Assembly: GCF_000013645.1 (NCBI RefSeq)
Contig: NC_007953.1
Location: forward strand, 1-64,000
Origin: Paraburkholderia xenovorans LB400
GTDB taxonomy: Bacteria > Pseudomonadota > Gammaproteobacteria > Burkholderiales > Burkholderiaceae
Direction: 5' to 3'
Length of the DNA: 64,000 nucleotides
Part shown: piece by piece, positions 52,833 through 61,777 of the stretch
Layout: every line of letters begins with the position of its first letter
How positions within the stretch are numbered: position 1 is the first letter of the stretch
Notes under the pieces: model-generated
What the model was told of the DNA's origin: nothing
The model's database searches: none
Seen by the model: the letters and a program-made list of their open reading frames with translations, nothing else
Position numbers and translations under genes: made by a program

Positions 52833-53527
52833 GATGTTCCTTCTGCGGTGGGTTTTTTCGGGTTCGGACTATCGGCGAGCGCTGCTCCGATGAAGACCAT
52901 CGCGAGCACCGTGAAGATATAAGCCTGGACGGCGCCGGTGAGCAGATCGAGCGCCATCAGCGGAATCGGCACCAGCAGCCCCGCGAGCGACAGCACGATG
53001 CCTACCACGAACACGCCGCTCATCACGTTGCCGAACAGCCGCACGGTGAGCGAGAAGGTGCGGGTGATCTGCTCGACCACGTTCAGCGGAATCATGATCC
53101 AGGTGGGTTCGGCGAAGGTGGCCAGATAGCGGAGCACGCCGCGCGTGCGAACGCCGTAGAAGACCGTCGCGCAGAAGACGACGAGCGCGAGCGCGGCATC
53201 CGTTTCCAGATGGGCAGTCGGCGGCTCGACACCGGGAATCAGCGACGAACAGTTGCTGATCAGGATAAACACGAACAGGGTGCCGATCAGTGACCGGTAC
53301 CTGTGCGGCTCTGCCTGCATGGTGTCGAGAATCTGTGCGTCGATCGTGGTGACGAGCAGTTCGAGCACGGACTGAAACTTCGACGGGCTAAGCGACAGGC
53401 GGCGCGTAGCGAGCGCGGCGCCGCTCACGAGGACGGCCATGATCGCCCACGTCGTGACGACCGGCGCGGTGACCGGAACCGGACCAGCATGGAACAGCGG
53501 CGTGGTGAGAAGCGGAGAGTGGATCAT
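52829..53527 (-). CDS. atpB: N-ATPase a subunit
   Basis: 232 aa stator membrane protein with five or six membrane segments. The essential arginine lies in SLTVRLFGNVMSG, and the last helix region AVQAYIFTVLAMVFIG matches family a-subunits. It forms the ion half-channels facing the c ring. Start at ATG 53527 (MIHSPLL) rather than the longer upstream frame. Confidence 0.93.
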   Translation of the reverse strand: MIHSPLLTTPLFHAGPVPVTAPVVTTWAIMAVLVSGAALATRRLSLSPSKFQSVLELLVTTIDAQILDTMQAEPHRYRSLIGTLFVFILISNCSSLIPGVEPPTAHLETDAALALVVFCATVFYGVRTRGVLRYLATFAEPTWIMIPLNVVEQITRTFSLTVRLFGNVMSGVFVVGIVLSLAGLLVPIPLMALDLLTGAVQAYIFTVLAMVFIGAALADSPNPKKPTAEGTS

Positions 53528-53808
53528 GATGGTGCCGCCACACGGACCTGGCGCAGTACCACGGACCGCGCGATGCCTACCCCGAGCGCGCCGCATAGCA
53601 GTGTCCACGGGCCGAGCTTCGCCAGTACCAGAAGGACCACGAGCAGCAGGCCAAGGCGCGCGATCTGCATCGCCAACGCCTTGGCCGCCGAGCCGTTTGC
53701 CAGCAACCGGACGGTGCGGTGCAGCGTCGAGAAATGGACGAAGCCCGCCACGAGGCCGGTGATCAGCCCGGTCGGTATTTGCGCGATGAGTGTCAGGTGT
53801 TCAGTCAT
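53524..53808 (-). CDS. atpR: N-ATPase AtpR small membrane protein
   Basis: 94 aa, three hydrophobic stretches. Found only in N-ATPase operons between atpQ and atpB, as here. Proposed to help c-ring assembly or interact with the c subunit; that role is not proven. Overlaps both neighbours. Confidence 0.85.
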   Translation of the reverse strand: MTEHLTLIAQIPTGLITGLVAGFVHFSTLHRTVRLLANGSAAKALAMQIARLGLLLVVLLVLAKLGPWTLLCGALGVGIARSVVLRQVRVAAPS

Positions 53809-54112
53809 GATGCTTGCTCCTTGTTTGCCGGTGCATCCATTTCCACGCCGACCACAGGCCAAACGCGGCGCCGATCATCAACAGCGGCGCGGAAAAGAAC
53901 ACGCCTGTGCCGAAGTGCCGGTCGAGCCAGTGGCCAATGGCCAGGCCGAGCAGCGTCGGAATGACGATCGACCAGCCGAGAATGCCGATCTGCCCCAGAC
54001 GGTTGCCGAGCGATGGCTCGGGTTCGTCGCGAGCCCGCCGCTCGCGTGTACGGGCCTGTCTTGCTGCATGCGCGAGGCGCTCGTTGTCATCGGGTTCGTC
54101 GGACCTGCTCAC
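53801..54112 (-). CDS. atpQ: N-ATPase AtpQ (AtpI-like membrane protein)
   Basis: 103 aa. Charged N-terminal 40 residues, then two membrane helices (GILGWSIVIPTLLGLAIGHWLDRHFG and APLLMIGAAFGLWSAWKWM), the AtpI/F0F1-subunit-2 pattern. AtpI-like proteins assist c-ring assembly and may transport Mg2+. Position between atpC and atpR is diagnostic for N-ATPases. Confidence 0.88.
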   Translation of the reverse strand: MSRSDEPDDNERLAHAARQARTRERRARDEPEPSLGNRLGQIGILGWSIVIPTLLGLAIGHWLDRHFGTGVFFSAPLLMIGAAFGLWSAWKWMHRQTRSKHHD

Positions 54113-54528
54113 GCGTCACCCCGGCTCGGGCGCAGATAGCGCAATAACTGCCGGACCGCTTGCGCATGCAGCCGGGTCTGTTCGACGCGTGCGTTGCGGG
54201 CGGTGTCGAGCGTGCGTGCTCGCGCCGTTTCGATCTGCGCTTCGAGCGCCGCGAGCGAATCGCCGAGCATCCCGCTGCGGCATGCAATGGTGACGCTATG
54301 GCCCTCCGACACTCTCAGGACACCTTCTTCCACCGCGCAGAAACGCCTGATATTTTCCGTTCCGCGCCAGCGCAGCACGCACGGCGTCAGTACGGTCAGG
54401 AAGTCCGCGTGTCCCGGCAGGATGCCGAAGCTGCCGCTCCCGTCCTCCGCGCGCAGCGCGACGATGGCTTGCGCATTGACGAGCAGGCTCGCGGGCGTGG
54501 AGATCGTCAGGCGCAGCGTCGGGCTCAT
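54109..54528 (-). CDS. atpC: N-ATPase epsilon subunit
   Basis: 139 aa. N-terminal beta-sandwich of the epsilon subunit (LRLTISTPASLLVNAQAIVALRAEDGSGSFGILPGHADFLTVLTP), followed by a C-terminal helical pair that can inhibit ATP hydrolysis in other F-type enzymes. Overlaps atpD and atpQ by 4 bp each. Confidence 0.92.
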   Translation of the reverse strand: MSPTLRLTISTPASLLVNAQAIVALRAEDGSGSFGILPGHADFLTVLTPCVLRWRGTENIRRFCAVEEGVLRVSEGHSVTIACRSGMLGDSLAALEAQIETARARTLDTARNARVEQTRLHAQAVRQLLRYLRPSRGDA

Positions 54529-56006
54529 GGTTCTGCATGCTCGCTGACGGGCTTCGCGTTGCGCGTCGCCTGCTCCCGCTCGCGCGCCTCGTCCAGCGTC
54601 CCGACCATGTAGAGCGAGCTTTCCTGCCAGTCGTCGCAGTTGCCGTCGAGAATGGCCTTGCAGCCCGCGAGCGTATCGGCAACCGGCACCGAGCGGCCGG
54701 GCACGCCGGTAAACGCTTCGGTGACCGCGAATGGCTGGGTCAGGAAACGCTGCAGGCGGCGCGCGCGGCCGACGATGCGCCGGTCGTCCGCGCCCAGTTC
54801 TTCAACGCCCAATAGCGAAATCACGTCCTGCAACTCACGGTAGTGCTCGACCGCGCGCCTGACTTCGATGGCGATCCGCGCATGCTCGCCGCCGACGACG
54901 AGCGGATCGAGCAGCACGGACGACGACGCGATCGGGTCGATCGCGGGATACATTCCTTCGGCGGCCATCGAGCGGGACAGCACGACCATGCTGTCGACGT
55001 GCGCGGCGATCGCGGTCACGGCCGGATCGGTGAAATCGTCCGCTGGCACGTAGACCGCCTCGATGGCCGTCACCGATACGTCGCCCACCGACACGATGCG
55101 CTCCTGCAACCCGGCCACCTCGGTGGCGAGCGTCGGCTGATAGCCCACCCGCGACGGCAGCCGGCCGAGCAGGCCCGACACCTCCGCGCCGGCCTGAACG
55201 AAGCGGAACACGTTGTCCATCAGCAGCAGGACGTTCTGATGGCGTTCGTCGCGGAAATATTCGGCGACCGTCAGCGCGGTGAGCGGCACCCGCCATCGCG
55301 CGCCGGGCGGCTCGTTCATCTGGCCGTACACCAGCACCGTGCGGGGCAGCACGCCGGAGTGGCGCATGTCGGTGAGCATCTCGTGGCCTTCGCGGCAACG
55401 CTCGCCGACCCCGGCGAACACCGAAATGCCCTGGTAACGCTCGACCATCGCATGAATCAACTCCATCACCAGCACCGTCTTGCCGACGCCGGCCCCGCCG
55501 AACATCGCCGCCTTGCCGCCCTGCGCAAGCGGCGTGAGCAGGTCGATCACCTTGATGCCGGTGGCGAAAATCCGGGTCTCCGCGCCTTGCGACGCGAGCG
55601 GCGGAGGCTTGCGGTGAATCGGGCGGCGCGGCGTGCCGGGCGGCAGCGGCGTGCCGTTGTCGCCCGGCACGCCGGACACGTCGATCAGACGGCCCAGCAT
55701 CGCTTCGCCCACCGGCACTTCGATGGGTCCGCCCGCGGCCCGCACGGGCGCGCCGCGCCGAAGCCCGTTGGTCGAGCGCAACGCGAGCGCCCGCACCGTG
55801 CCTTCATCCAGGTGCGCCTGCACTTCGGCGATGATCGGCTGGCCGTCGTCGGTCGTGATGACGAGCGCGTCCTCGATCATGGGCAGCGCGCCCGTGTCGA
55901 AGGCGACATCGATAACCGCGCCGCGCACGGCCGTCACGCGGCCCACGGGTTCATCCGCAGCGGCTTGTGCTGGTGGCGCGGTCATGGCGGGTTGCGCGGT
56001 GTCCAT
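54525..56006 (-). CDS. atpD: N-ATPase beta subunit
   Basis: 493 aa catalytic subunit. Walker A FGGAGVGKTVLVMELIH, GVGERCREGHEML, catalytic-loop VYGQMNEPPGARWRV and DNVFRFVQAGAEVSGLLGRLPSRVGYQPTLA. It begins the ATPase part of the operon, in the N-ATPase order D-C-Q-R-B-E-F-A-G. It starts 3 bp after the fabI stop, so no separate promoter fits between them. ATG 55985 is an alternative start. Confidence 0.95.
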   Translation of the reverse strand: MDTAQPAMTAPPAQAAADEPVGRVTAVRGAVIDVAFDTGALPMIEDALVITTDDGQPIIAEVQAHLDEGTVRALALRSTNGLRRGAPVRAAGGPIEVPVGEAMLGRLIDVSGVPGDNGTPLPPGTPRRPIHRKPPPLASQGAETRIFATGIKVIDLLTPLAQGGKAAMFGGAGVGKTVLVMELIHAMVERYQGISVFAGVGERCREGHEMLTDMRHSGVLPRTVLVYGQMNEPPGARWRVPLTALTVAEYFRDERHQNVLLLMDNVFRFVQAGAEVSGLLGRLPSRVGYQPTLATEVAGLQERIVSVGDVSVTAIEAVYVPADDFTDPAVTAIAAHVDSMVVLSRSMAAEGMYPAIDPIASSSVLLDPLVVGGEHARIAIEVRRAVEHYRELQDVISLLGVEELGADDRRIVGRARRLQRFLTQPFAVTEAFTGVPGRSVPVADTLAGCKAILDGNCDDWQESSLYMVGTLDEAREREQATRNAKPVSEHAEP

Positions 56007-56009
56007 GCT

Positions 56010-56783
56010 TCAGGCCACCACGTGAAAGCCGGCGTCGGCGTACAGGGTCGAGCCGGTCAGCGTCATGCCGGCGTCGCTGGCGAGCACAGCCGCGATGCGG
56101 CCGATTTCGTCGATCGTGACAAGGTGTCTGGCCGGCGTGCGCGCGCGGACTTCGTCGAGGAGCACATCGAAATGATCGAGCCCGGACGCCGCGCGGGTTT
56201 TGACGGCACCGGCGGAAATGGCGTGAACATGAACCCGGCGAGGCGCGAGATCCACCGCCAGATAACGCACGCTCGATTCGAGCGCCGCCTTGACCGGACC
56301 CATCAGATTGTAGTGGTCGACCGCCCGCTCGGCACCGTAGAAACTCACGGTCATCAGGCTGCCGCCTTCGGCCATCAGCGGCAACGCGAGTCTCGTCATG
56401 CGGATGAACGAATGGCACGACACGTCCATCGCGAGCGCGAAACCCTCGGCGGAACAATCGACGAGGCTCGCGTGCAAATCGACGGCGGGTGCGAAGGCGA
56501 TCGAGTGGAGCACGAAGTCGAGCTTGCCCCACTCCCGGCTGATGCGCGCGAAGACGGCTTCGAGCTGGCCCGGCACGGTCACGTCGCAGGGCATCACGAG
56601 GCTCGCCGGCAGCGTTTCGGCGACGGCGCGCACATAAGGCTCGGCTTTGTCGTTCAGATAGGTGACGGCGATCTCGGCGCCGATGGCGCGGAACATGCGC
56701 GCGCAACCGGCGGCGATGCTGTGCTCGTTGGCGATGCCGACGACCAGTCCGCGCTTGCCGGATAAATCGATGATGCCGTTCAT
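56010..56783 (-). CDS. fabI: Enoyl-[acyl-carrier-protein] reductase FabI-like
   Basis: 257 aa. FabI branch of the SDR superfamily: LSGKRGLVVGIANEHSIAAGCARMF at the start, HSIAFAP, and catalytic Tyr/Lys in the FabI spacing YNLMGPVK (Y-x6-K). It reduces enoyl-ACP with NAD(P)H. In this operon it is probably a second, condition-specific copy that feeds or balances acyl intermediates next to PHA synthase. Overlaps ackA by 4 bp. Confidence 0.9.
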   Translation of the reverse strand: MNGIIDLSGKRGLVVGIANEHSIAAGCARMFRAIGAEIAVTYLNDKAEPYVRAVAETLPASLVMPCDVTVPGQLEAVFARISREWGKLDFVLHSIAFAPAVDLHASLVDCSAEGFALAMDVSCHSFIRMTRLALPLMAEGGSLMTVSFYGAERAVDHYNLMGPVKAALESSVRYLAVDLAPRRVHVHAISAGAVKTRAASGLDHFDVLLDEVRARTPARHLVTIDEIGRIAAVLASDAGMTLTGSTLYADAGFHVVA

Positions 56784-57973
56784 GCCGTTGCTCCCTGGCT
56801 GTGAAGAATCGAGACGGTCTCATCCGCGATGACCTGCTCCTCGTCGGTCGCGATAACCAGTACGGCGACGCGGCTGGCCGACGAGCTGATGACAGCCGCA
56901 TTGCGCGCGTTCGCTGCGTCATCGAGCTCCACGCCGAGCCACGCGAGTGCCTTGCATACCGCTGCCCGGATCGGCGGCTGGTGTTCGCCGATGCCGGCGG
57001 TGAATACGAGGCAGTCCAGCCCGCCGAGCGTGGTGGCGAGCCGCGCGGCTTCGCCCGCGATCCGCAAGACAAAGAGGTCGAGCGCCTCTTGTGCCTGCGG
57101 CTGCGTGCTTGCCGCAAGCTCGCGGCTGTCCGCGCTGATTCCCGAAACGCCGAGCAAGCCGGACTGTTCGTAGAGGATTTTTTCGAGCGCGTCCGGCGTC
57201 ATGCCCGGCTGCCCGAGCAGGTGCAGGACCACGCCCGCGTCGAGCGCGCCACAGCGCGTGGCCATCGGAATGCCGTCGAGGGTCGAAAAGCCCATGCTGG
57301 TATCGCGGCTTGCGCCCGCGCTCATCGCGCACAGGCTGGCGCCGCTGCCCAGGTGCGCGGCAATCACCTTGCTGTGCGCAAGCAGCGGGAACCGGCGCGT
57401 GAGCGCGCCGGCAATGAACCGGTATGAGAGGCCGTGAAAGCCGTATCGCTTGACACCGCTGTCGAAGAAATGGCGCGGCAGCGCGAAGCGGCGCACAAGC
57501 TCCGTTTGCGTGCGATGAAAGGCCGTGTCGAACGATGCCGACTGCGCGAGATTGGGCCGCAGGTGGCGGATGGCGCGGATCAGCCGCACGCTCTGCGGTT
57601 GATGCAGCGGCGCCAGCGGTACAAGCTCGACGATGCTCGCGAGCGTGGCATCGGTGATCTCGGCGGGTCCGGCGAACCGGTCGCCGCCATGCACCACGCG
57701 ATGCCCGACCGAGACCAGATCGGTAAGCGAAAAATGCGTCGCGAACCAGTTCAGCGTTTCGTCCAGCACCTCATGCAGGTGTTCGGTGACGACCGCCTTG
57801 AGCGCAATCTCGCGAGTCCCGCCGCCATCGACGAGATGCAGCGATAGCGGGGCGTGCCGGAAGTCGATCGAGCCCTGGCCGATACGTGTCGCGCGCTCGG
57901 CTGAGACGCTGAACAGACCGATCTTGACGGTCGACGAACCGGGATTGAAGGTCAGCAGGAGCGGGTCGTTCAT
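56780..57973 (-). CDS. ackA: Acetate/propionate kinase
   Basis: 397 aa. ASKHA-fold kinase: LTFNPGSSTVKIGLF at the start, VGHRVVHGGDRF, AHLGSGASLCA and FTAGIGEH near the end. It converts acetyl phosphate and ADP to acetate and ATP, giving substrate-level ATP when respiration is limited. The neighbouring phosphotransacetylase supplies acetyl phosphate. Overlaps both neighbours by 4 bp. Confidence 0.94.
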   Translation of the reverse strand: MNDPLLLTFNPGSSTVKIGLFSVSAERATRIGQGSIDFRHAPLSLHLVDGGGTREIALKAVVTEHLHEVLDETLNWFATHFSLTDLVSVGHRVVHGGDRFAGPAEITDATLASIVELVPLAPLHQPQSVRLIRAIRHLRPNLAQSASFDTAFHRTQTELVRRFALPRHFFDSGVKRYGFHGLSYRFIAGALTRRFPLLAHSKVIAAHLGSGASLCAMSAGASRDTSMGFSTLDGIPMATRCGALDAGVVLHLLGQPGMTPDALEKILYEQSGLLGVSGISADSRELAASTQPQAQEALDLFVLRIAGEAARLATTLGGLDCLVFTAGIGEHQPPIRAAVCKALAWLGVELDDAANARNAAVISSSASRVAVLVIATDEEQVIADETVSILHSQGATA

Positions 57974-59376
57974 GATGTCAGCGCCATGTCGTGAAGGGTG
58001 CGCCTCGCGACGATTCTCGCCAGCGCGACCGAGGCCAGCCTGACGCGCAGGCTATCCGCCCGGCTGGTCACGATGATCGGCAGCCGGGCGCCCAGCACGA
58101 GGCCAGCGGCGTCGGCGCCGCCGAAGTACATCAGTTGTTTCGCGAGCATGTTGCCCGCTTCGAGGTCCGGTGCCAGCAGGATGTCCGCCTGGCCCGCGAC
58201 CGGCGAGACGATGCCCTTCGTTCTGGCCGCCGCGAGACTGATGGCGTTATCGAAGGCGAGCGGGCCGTCCACCAGCGCGCCGCGGATCTGGCCGCGTGCC
58301 GCCATCACGGTGAGCGCGGCCGCGTCGAGCGTGGTCGGCATGCGCGGATTGACGTTTTCCACCGCGGCGAGCACCGCCACTCGCGGCTGCTCGATGCCGA
58401 GCAGATGCAGCAGGTCGATCGTGTTCTGGCAGATATCGCGTTTCTGTTCGAGCGAGGGCGCGACGTTGACGGCGGCATCGGTGATGAACAAAGGTTTGGA
58501 ATAGGCGGGCACATCCATCGCGTAGACGTGACTGATGCGCCGGCCGGTGCGCAGACCCGACGCCGCGCTCACGACGGCCGAGAGCAATTCTTCCGTCTCC
58601 AGGCTGCCTTTCATCAGCGCGCCGACCTTGCCCGCCGCACCCATTTCGACGGCGCGCGCGGCGGCCGCGTGGCTATGTTCGACCGCGACGATCGCCACCC
58701 CTTCGAGACTCACCTCCGCGAGTTCGGCCGCGGCCCGGAGCTTCGCTTCCGGTCCGATCAGAACGGGATCGATCATTCCCTTGTTGCGAGCCTCGATCGC
58801 AGCCTTGATCGCTTCCGCGGAGCAGGGGTGCACGATTGCCGTGCGCAACGCGGGCAACGTCTGCGCCTCGCGAATAAACGCGTCGTAGCGATCGTGCCGG
58901 CGCACCGACACATCCGGGCTTGCCATGCGCGGCCAGACGATGGCTTCTGCCGGCGCGAGCACCGTCGCGACGCCGGTCAATACCACTTCGTCCCGCTGGT
59001 TGGTGCAACGCGTATCGAGTATCACGATCCGCTTGTCCGCGCGTTTTTCCTTGACGGTGACAGTCGCGGTCACCACATCGCCCGGTACGACCGGATGCCG
59101 GAATTGCAGGTCCTGGTCGAGATAGATCGTGCCCGGTCCCGGCAATCGCGTGCCCAGCAGCGCGGAGACCAGTCCCGCGGTCCACATGCCCTGCACGACG
59201 ACGTGGCCGAACATGTCGTGCGACGCGAACGCGGCATCGACGTGAGCGGGATTGACGTCGCCGGACATCGCGGCGAACAGCTGGATATCGTCGAGCCCGG
59301 CGGTGCGCACGAGCGAAGCCGACTCGCCGAGCACGAGTTCGTCGAAGGTGCGGTTGTGAAGGAGGTTGTCGTCCAT
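57970..59376 (-). CDS. Bifunctional MaoC enoyl-CoA hydratase / phosphate acetyltransferase
   Basis: 468 aa fusion. Residues about 8-140 are a MaoC hydratase domain (FAAMSGDVNPAHVDAAFA, with the hydratase-2 Asp/His, and HVVVQGMWTAGL). Residues about 175-465 are a phosphate acetyl/butyryltransferase domain (SAEAIKAAIEARNKGMIDPVLIGPE ... GLVLGARLPIIVTSRAD). The hydratase half can make R-3-hydroxyacyl-CoA for PhaC, and the transferase half makes acetyl phosphate for AckA, so the fusion links both neighbours. It starts 9 bp after phaC. Confidence 0.92.
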   Translation of the reverse strand: MDDNLLHNRTFDELVLGESASLVRTAGLDDIQLFAAMSGDVNPAHVDAAFASHDMFGHVVVQGMWTAGLVSALLGTRLPGPGTIYLDQDLQFRHPVVPGDVVTATVTVKEKRADKRIVILDTRCTNQRDEVVLTGVATVLAPAEAIVWPRMASPDVSVRRHDRYDAFIREAQTLPALRTAIVHPCSAEAIKAAIEARNKGMIDPVLIGPEAKLRAAAELAEVSLEGVAIVAVEHSHAAAARAVEMGAAGKVGALMKGSLETEELLSAVVSAASGLRTGRRISHVYAMDVPAYSKPLFITDAAVNVAPSLEQKRDICQNTIDLLHLLGIEQPRVAVLAAVENVNPRMPTTLDAAALTVMAARGQIRGALVDGPLAFDNAISLAAARTKGIVSPVAGQADILLAPDLEAGNMLAKQLMYFGGADAAGLVLGARLPIIVTSRADSLRVRLASVALARIVARRTLHDMALTS

Positions 59377-59385
59377 GGGTCGCTC

Positions 59386-61182
59386 TCAATACTGAAGCAC
59401 ATAGGTGCCGGGCGCGTCGACGAGGCTCGCGCGTGGCTGACCCGCCAGCCCGAGGTGGGGCGGCGCGACCAGGTCCGCGGTGGAGCGCTCGGCGAGCCAC
59501 GCGGTCCAGGCGGGCCACCACGAACCGTCGCGCGGCTCGGCGGCGGCGAGCCATTCGTCGGGACCGACGCGCAGATCCGCGGGCGCGGCGTATTCCATCC
59601 TGAACTGCCGGTTCGCATGCCCCGGCTCGCTGACGATGCCCGCGTTGTGGCCGCCGCTCGTCAGCACGAACGTGATTTCCGTGCTGGACAGATAGTGGAT
59701 CTTGTAGACCGAGCGCCAGGGCGCAATGTGATCGCGATCGGTGCCGACCACGAACATCGGCGCGCGGAGGTTGCGCAACGAAATGGGCCGTCCGTCGACC
59801 CGGTAGCGGCTGGAGGCGAGATCGTTGTCGAGGAAGAGCTGGCGCAAATACTCCGAGTGCATCCGGTATGGCATGCGGGTCGAATCGGCGTTCCAGGCCA
59901 TCAGGTCGAACATGGGCGCGCGATCGCCGAGCATGTAGTCGTGGATCATGTGCGACCAGATCAGATCGTTCGACTCCAGCATCTGGAACGCGCCCGACAT
60001 CTGGCTGGCCTCGAGATAGCCCTTCGACCACATCATGCTTTCGATGAAGTAGACCTCACTGTCGTCGATGAAGAGCTGCAGCTCGCCGGGCTCGGTGAAA
60101 TCCGTCTGGGCCGCGAGCAGCGACACCGATGCCAGCCGCTCGTCGCCGACGCCGGCCATCGCCGCCGCGGCGATCGACAGCAGCGTGCCGCCAAGGCAAT
60201 AGCCGGTCGCGTGAACACGTTGATCCGGCACGATCGCGGCGATGGTATCGAGTGCGGCCATGACGCCGAGGGTCCGGTAGTCCTCCAGACTCAGATCGCG
60301 GTCTTCGGCGCCGACGTTGCGCCATGAAATGCAGAACACCGTGTAGCCCTGGCCGACCAGGAAGCGAATCAGTGAATTGTGCGGCGAGAGATCCAGGATG
60401 TAGTACTTCATGATCCATGCCGGCACGATCAGGATCGGTTCGGCCACGACCTTGTCGGTGGTGGGGATGTACTGGATGAGTTCGATCAGATGGTTCTGAA
60501 ACACTACCTTGCCGGGCGTCACCGCGAGGGCGGCGCCGACCTTGAACTGATCGACCCCGGCGGGAGGCTGGCCGCTCGCCTGGCGCTGCACGTCCTCGAG
60601 CAGGTTGCGCGCGCCCTCGATAAGATTGCCGCCGAGCGCCGCCTGGGTTCGTTGTATGACCTCGGGATTGGTGAACGGAAAATTGGTCGGCGAAAACATG
60701 TCGAGCAACTGGCGCGCGCCGAAACCCACGACGTTTTCGTGGTGTTTCGTCGCGCCCGGTATGTCGCTCGTCGCGGCTTTCCACCATTGTTCGGTGAGCA
60801 GGAACGTCTGCTGCCAGAATCGATAAGGCTCGGTCTGCCAGACGGCGGCGCGAAAACGCTGGTCGCCGGGTGCCGGCTGCGCGAGCGGCGCGCTTTCCGC
60901 GTGAGCGCTCACGCCGCGAAAGACGTAATCCGCGATCTGGCGCGTGTTCGCAGCGGCCAGCGAGGTCAGCTCCAGCCGTTTTCCCGGCGCCGAAGCCAGG
61001 TGAATCAGCCAGTCGGCAACGGCCAGCGATAGCGCGGCGGGGGACAGGCCACCCGTGAAGCGCGCAATCGTGGCCTCCTTCCTGTAGTCGAGCGAGCGAA
61101 AGGGGTTGCTCGGAGCACGGTCGGCCGGTTGCTGTGCAAGCGCGGGCTGGCCGGTGGAAACAGTCTTGTAGCGAGCGTCCAT
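59386..61182 (-). CDS. phaC: Class I poly(3-hydroxyalkanoate) synthase
   Basis: 598 aa. The PHA synthase lipase-like box is GYCLGG with nucleophile Cys329. The other triad residues lie in VVGTDRDHIAPW (Asp) and TSGGHNAGI (His). The N-terminal domain has the family WQQTFLLTEQWWKAA and FSPTNFPFTNPEV segments. It polymerises R-3-hydroxyacyl-CoA into storage granules. The gene lies outside a phaCAB cluster and leads the low-oxygen operon. It begins about 170 nt after the predicted start of transcription. It is probably an extra, condition-specific synthase. Confidence 0.95.
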   Translation of the reverse strand: MDARYKTVSTGQPALAQQPADRAPSNPFRSLDYRKEATIARFTGGLSPAALSLAVADWLIHLASAPGKRLELTSLAAANTRQIADYVFRGVSAHAESAPLAQPAPGDQRFRAAVWQTEPYRFWQQTFLLTEQWWKAATSDIPGATKHHENVVGFGARQLLDMFSPTNFPFTNPEVIQRTQAALGGNLIEGARNLLEDVQRQASGQPPAGVDQFKVGAALAVTPGKVVFQNHLIELIQYIPTTDKVVAEPILIVPAWIMKYYILDLSPHNSLIRFLVGQGYTVFCISWRNVGAEDRDLSLEDYRTLGVMAALDTIAAIVPDQRVHATGYCLGGTLLSIAAAAMAGVGDERLASVSLLAAQTDFTEPGELQLFIDDSEVYFIESMMWSKGYLEASQMSGAFQMLESNDLIWSHMIHDYMLGDRAPMFDLMAWNADSTRMPYRMHSEYLRQLFLDNDLASSRYRVDGRPISLRNLRAPMFVVGTDRDHIAPWRSVYKIHYLSSTEITFVLTSGGHNAGIVSEPGHANRQFRMEYAAPADLRVGPDEWLAAAEPRDGSWWPAWTAWLAERSTADLVAPPHLGLAGQPRASLVDAPGTYVLQY

Positions 61183-61352
61183 GAGGATCCTTCAAGTCGT
61201 TCCAGGCGTGCGATGGGGTGGGCTATTCAACGCGAAAGTCTTCGTGGCTCTGCATGACCAGGACGAACTGGCATTCTTGCTGAAGGCTTTCAGCGACAAC
61301 AGCGACAAGCCGAAGAGTTACAGCGCTTGTCGATTACTCACTAACTGGCTAA

Positions 61353-61400
61353 TGAGAAAACTCTAGCGGACGCGGTTCGATAGCAATTGATCTGCATCAA
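61353..61400 (-). promoter_or_regulatory. FNR/ANR-type promoter of the phaC-atpG operon
   Basis: A perfect FNR/ANR box, TTGATCTGCATCAA on the plus strand (TTGATGCAGATCAA on the transcribed minus strand), lies at 61387-61400. Reading toward phaC, TAGAGT occurs 21 bp after the box (61365 to 61360), the spacing of a class II FNR promoter with the box at about -41.5. The predicted start of transcription is near 61353. Confidence 0.8.
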
Positions 61401-61777
61401 CGCGCCGGCCATCGGCTCTCCTGTACTGAAAGAACCGCTGCTTCACGGCGTGTTGTCCCACGACGCGCAGGCGAATGAACCCAGGCGAATGAACCCCATT
61501 GAGATCCCCGGCTGCGCCGTACTGGCGGTGGTTCGTCGTGAACGGTGCCATTTCTTCCGGATGGAACGGACCGGCAACAAGGGGAATGTCCTGCGCAATG
61601 AGGCAGTCCGTATCGCGCGGCCGCCGCTGCGCGTCGCTCGAAATGCAGACATACGGGGAATTTTTGTCCGCGAATGCTCTAGGACAATAATTTCCACCCG
61701 CTGTTTGGCCGCAATATTGGGGTGGCGCAGACAAATGCGGACCCATAAGCGGACCCCATAACTAGCGGAGGGCAGCG
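61401..61777. other. Region between the FNR promoter and the MocR gene
   Basis: About 380 bp. It holds the palindromic TTGTCC/GGACAA site annotated separately and the GGAGG ribosome site of the MocR gene. A 124-codon plus-strand frame starting inside the FNR box (61387) is not protein-like. Confidence 0.4.
61664..61687 (+). promoter_or_regulatory. Inverted repeat TTGTCC-N12-GGACAA, candidate MocR autoregulatory site
   Basis: Perfect 6-bp half-sites 61664-61669 and 61682-61687, about 90 bp before the MocR start. The right half, extended as CTAGGACAAT (61679-61688), recurs exactly at 63212-63221 before the eutB-like gene. Confidence 0.5.

Noticed and set aside
54843..56765. 640-codon plus-strand frame opposite atpD and fabI
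   Set aside because: Antisense shadow; atpD and fabI on the other strand show complete family motifs.
57991..60327. 778-codon open frame on the plus strand opposite phaC, pta and ackA
   Set aside because: It is a shadow of the real minus-strand genes in GC-rich DNA; the translation is full of His/Arg/Gly and lacks any domain.
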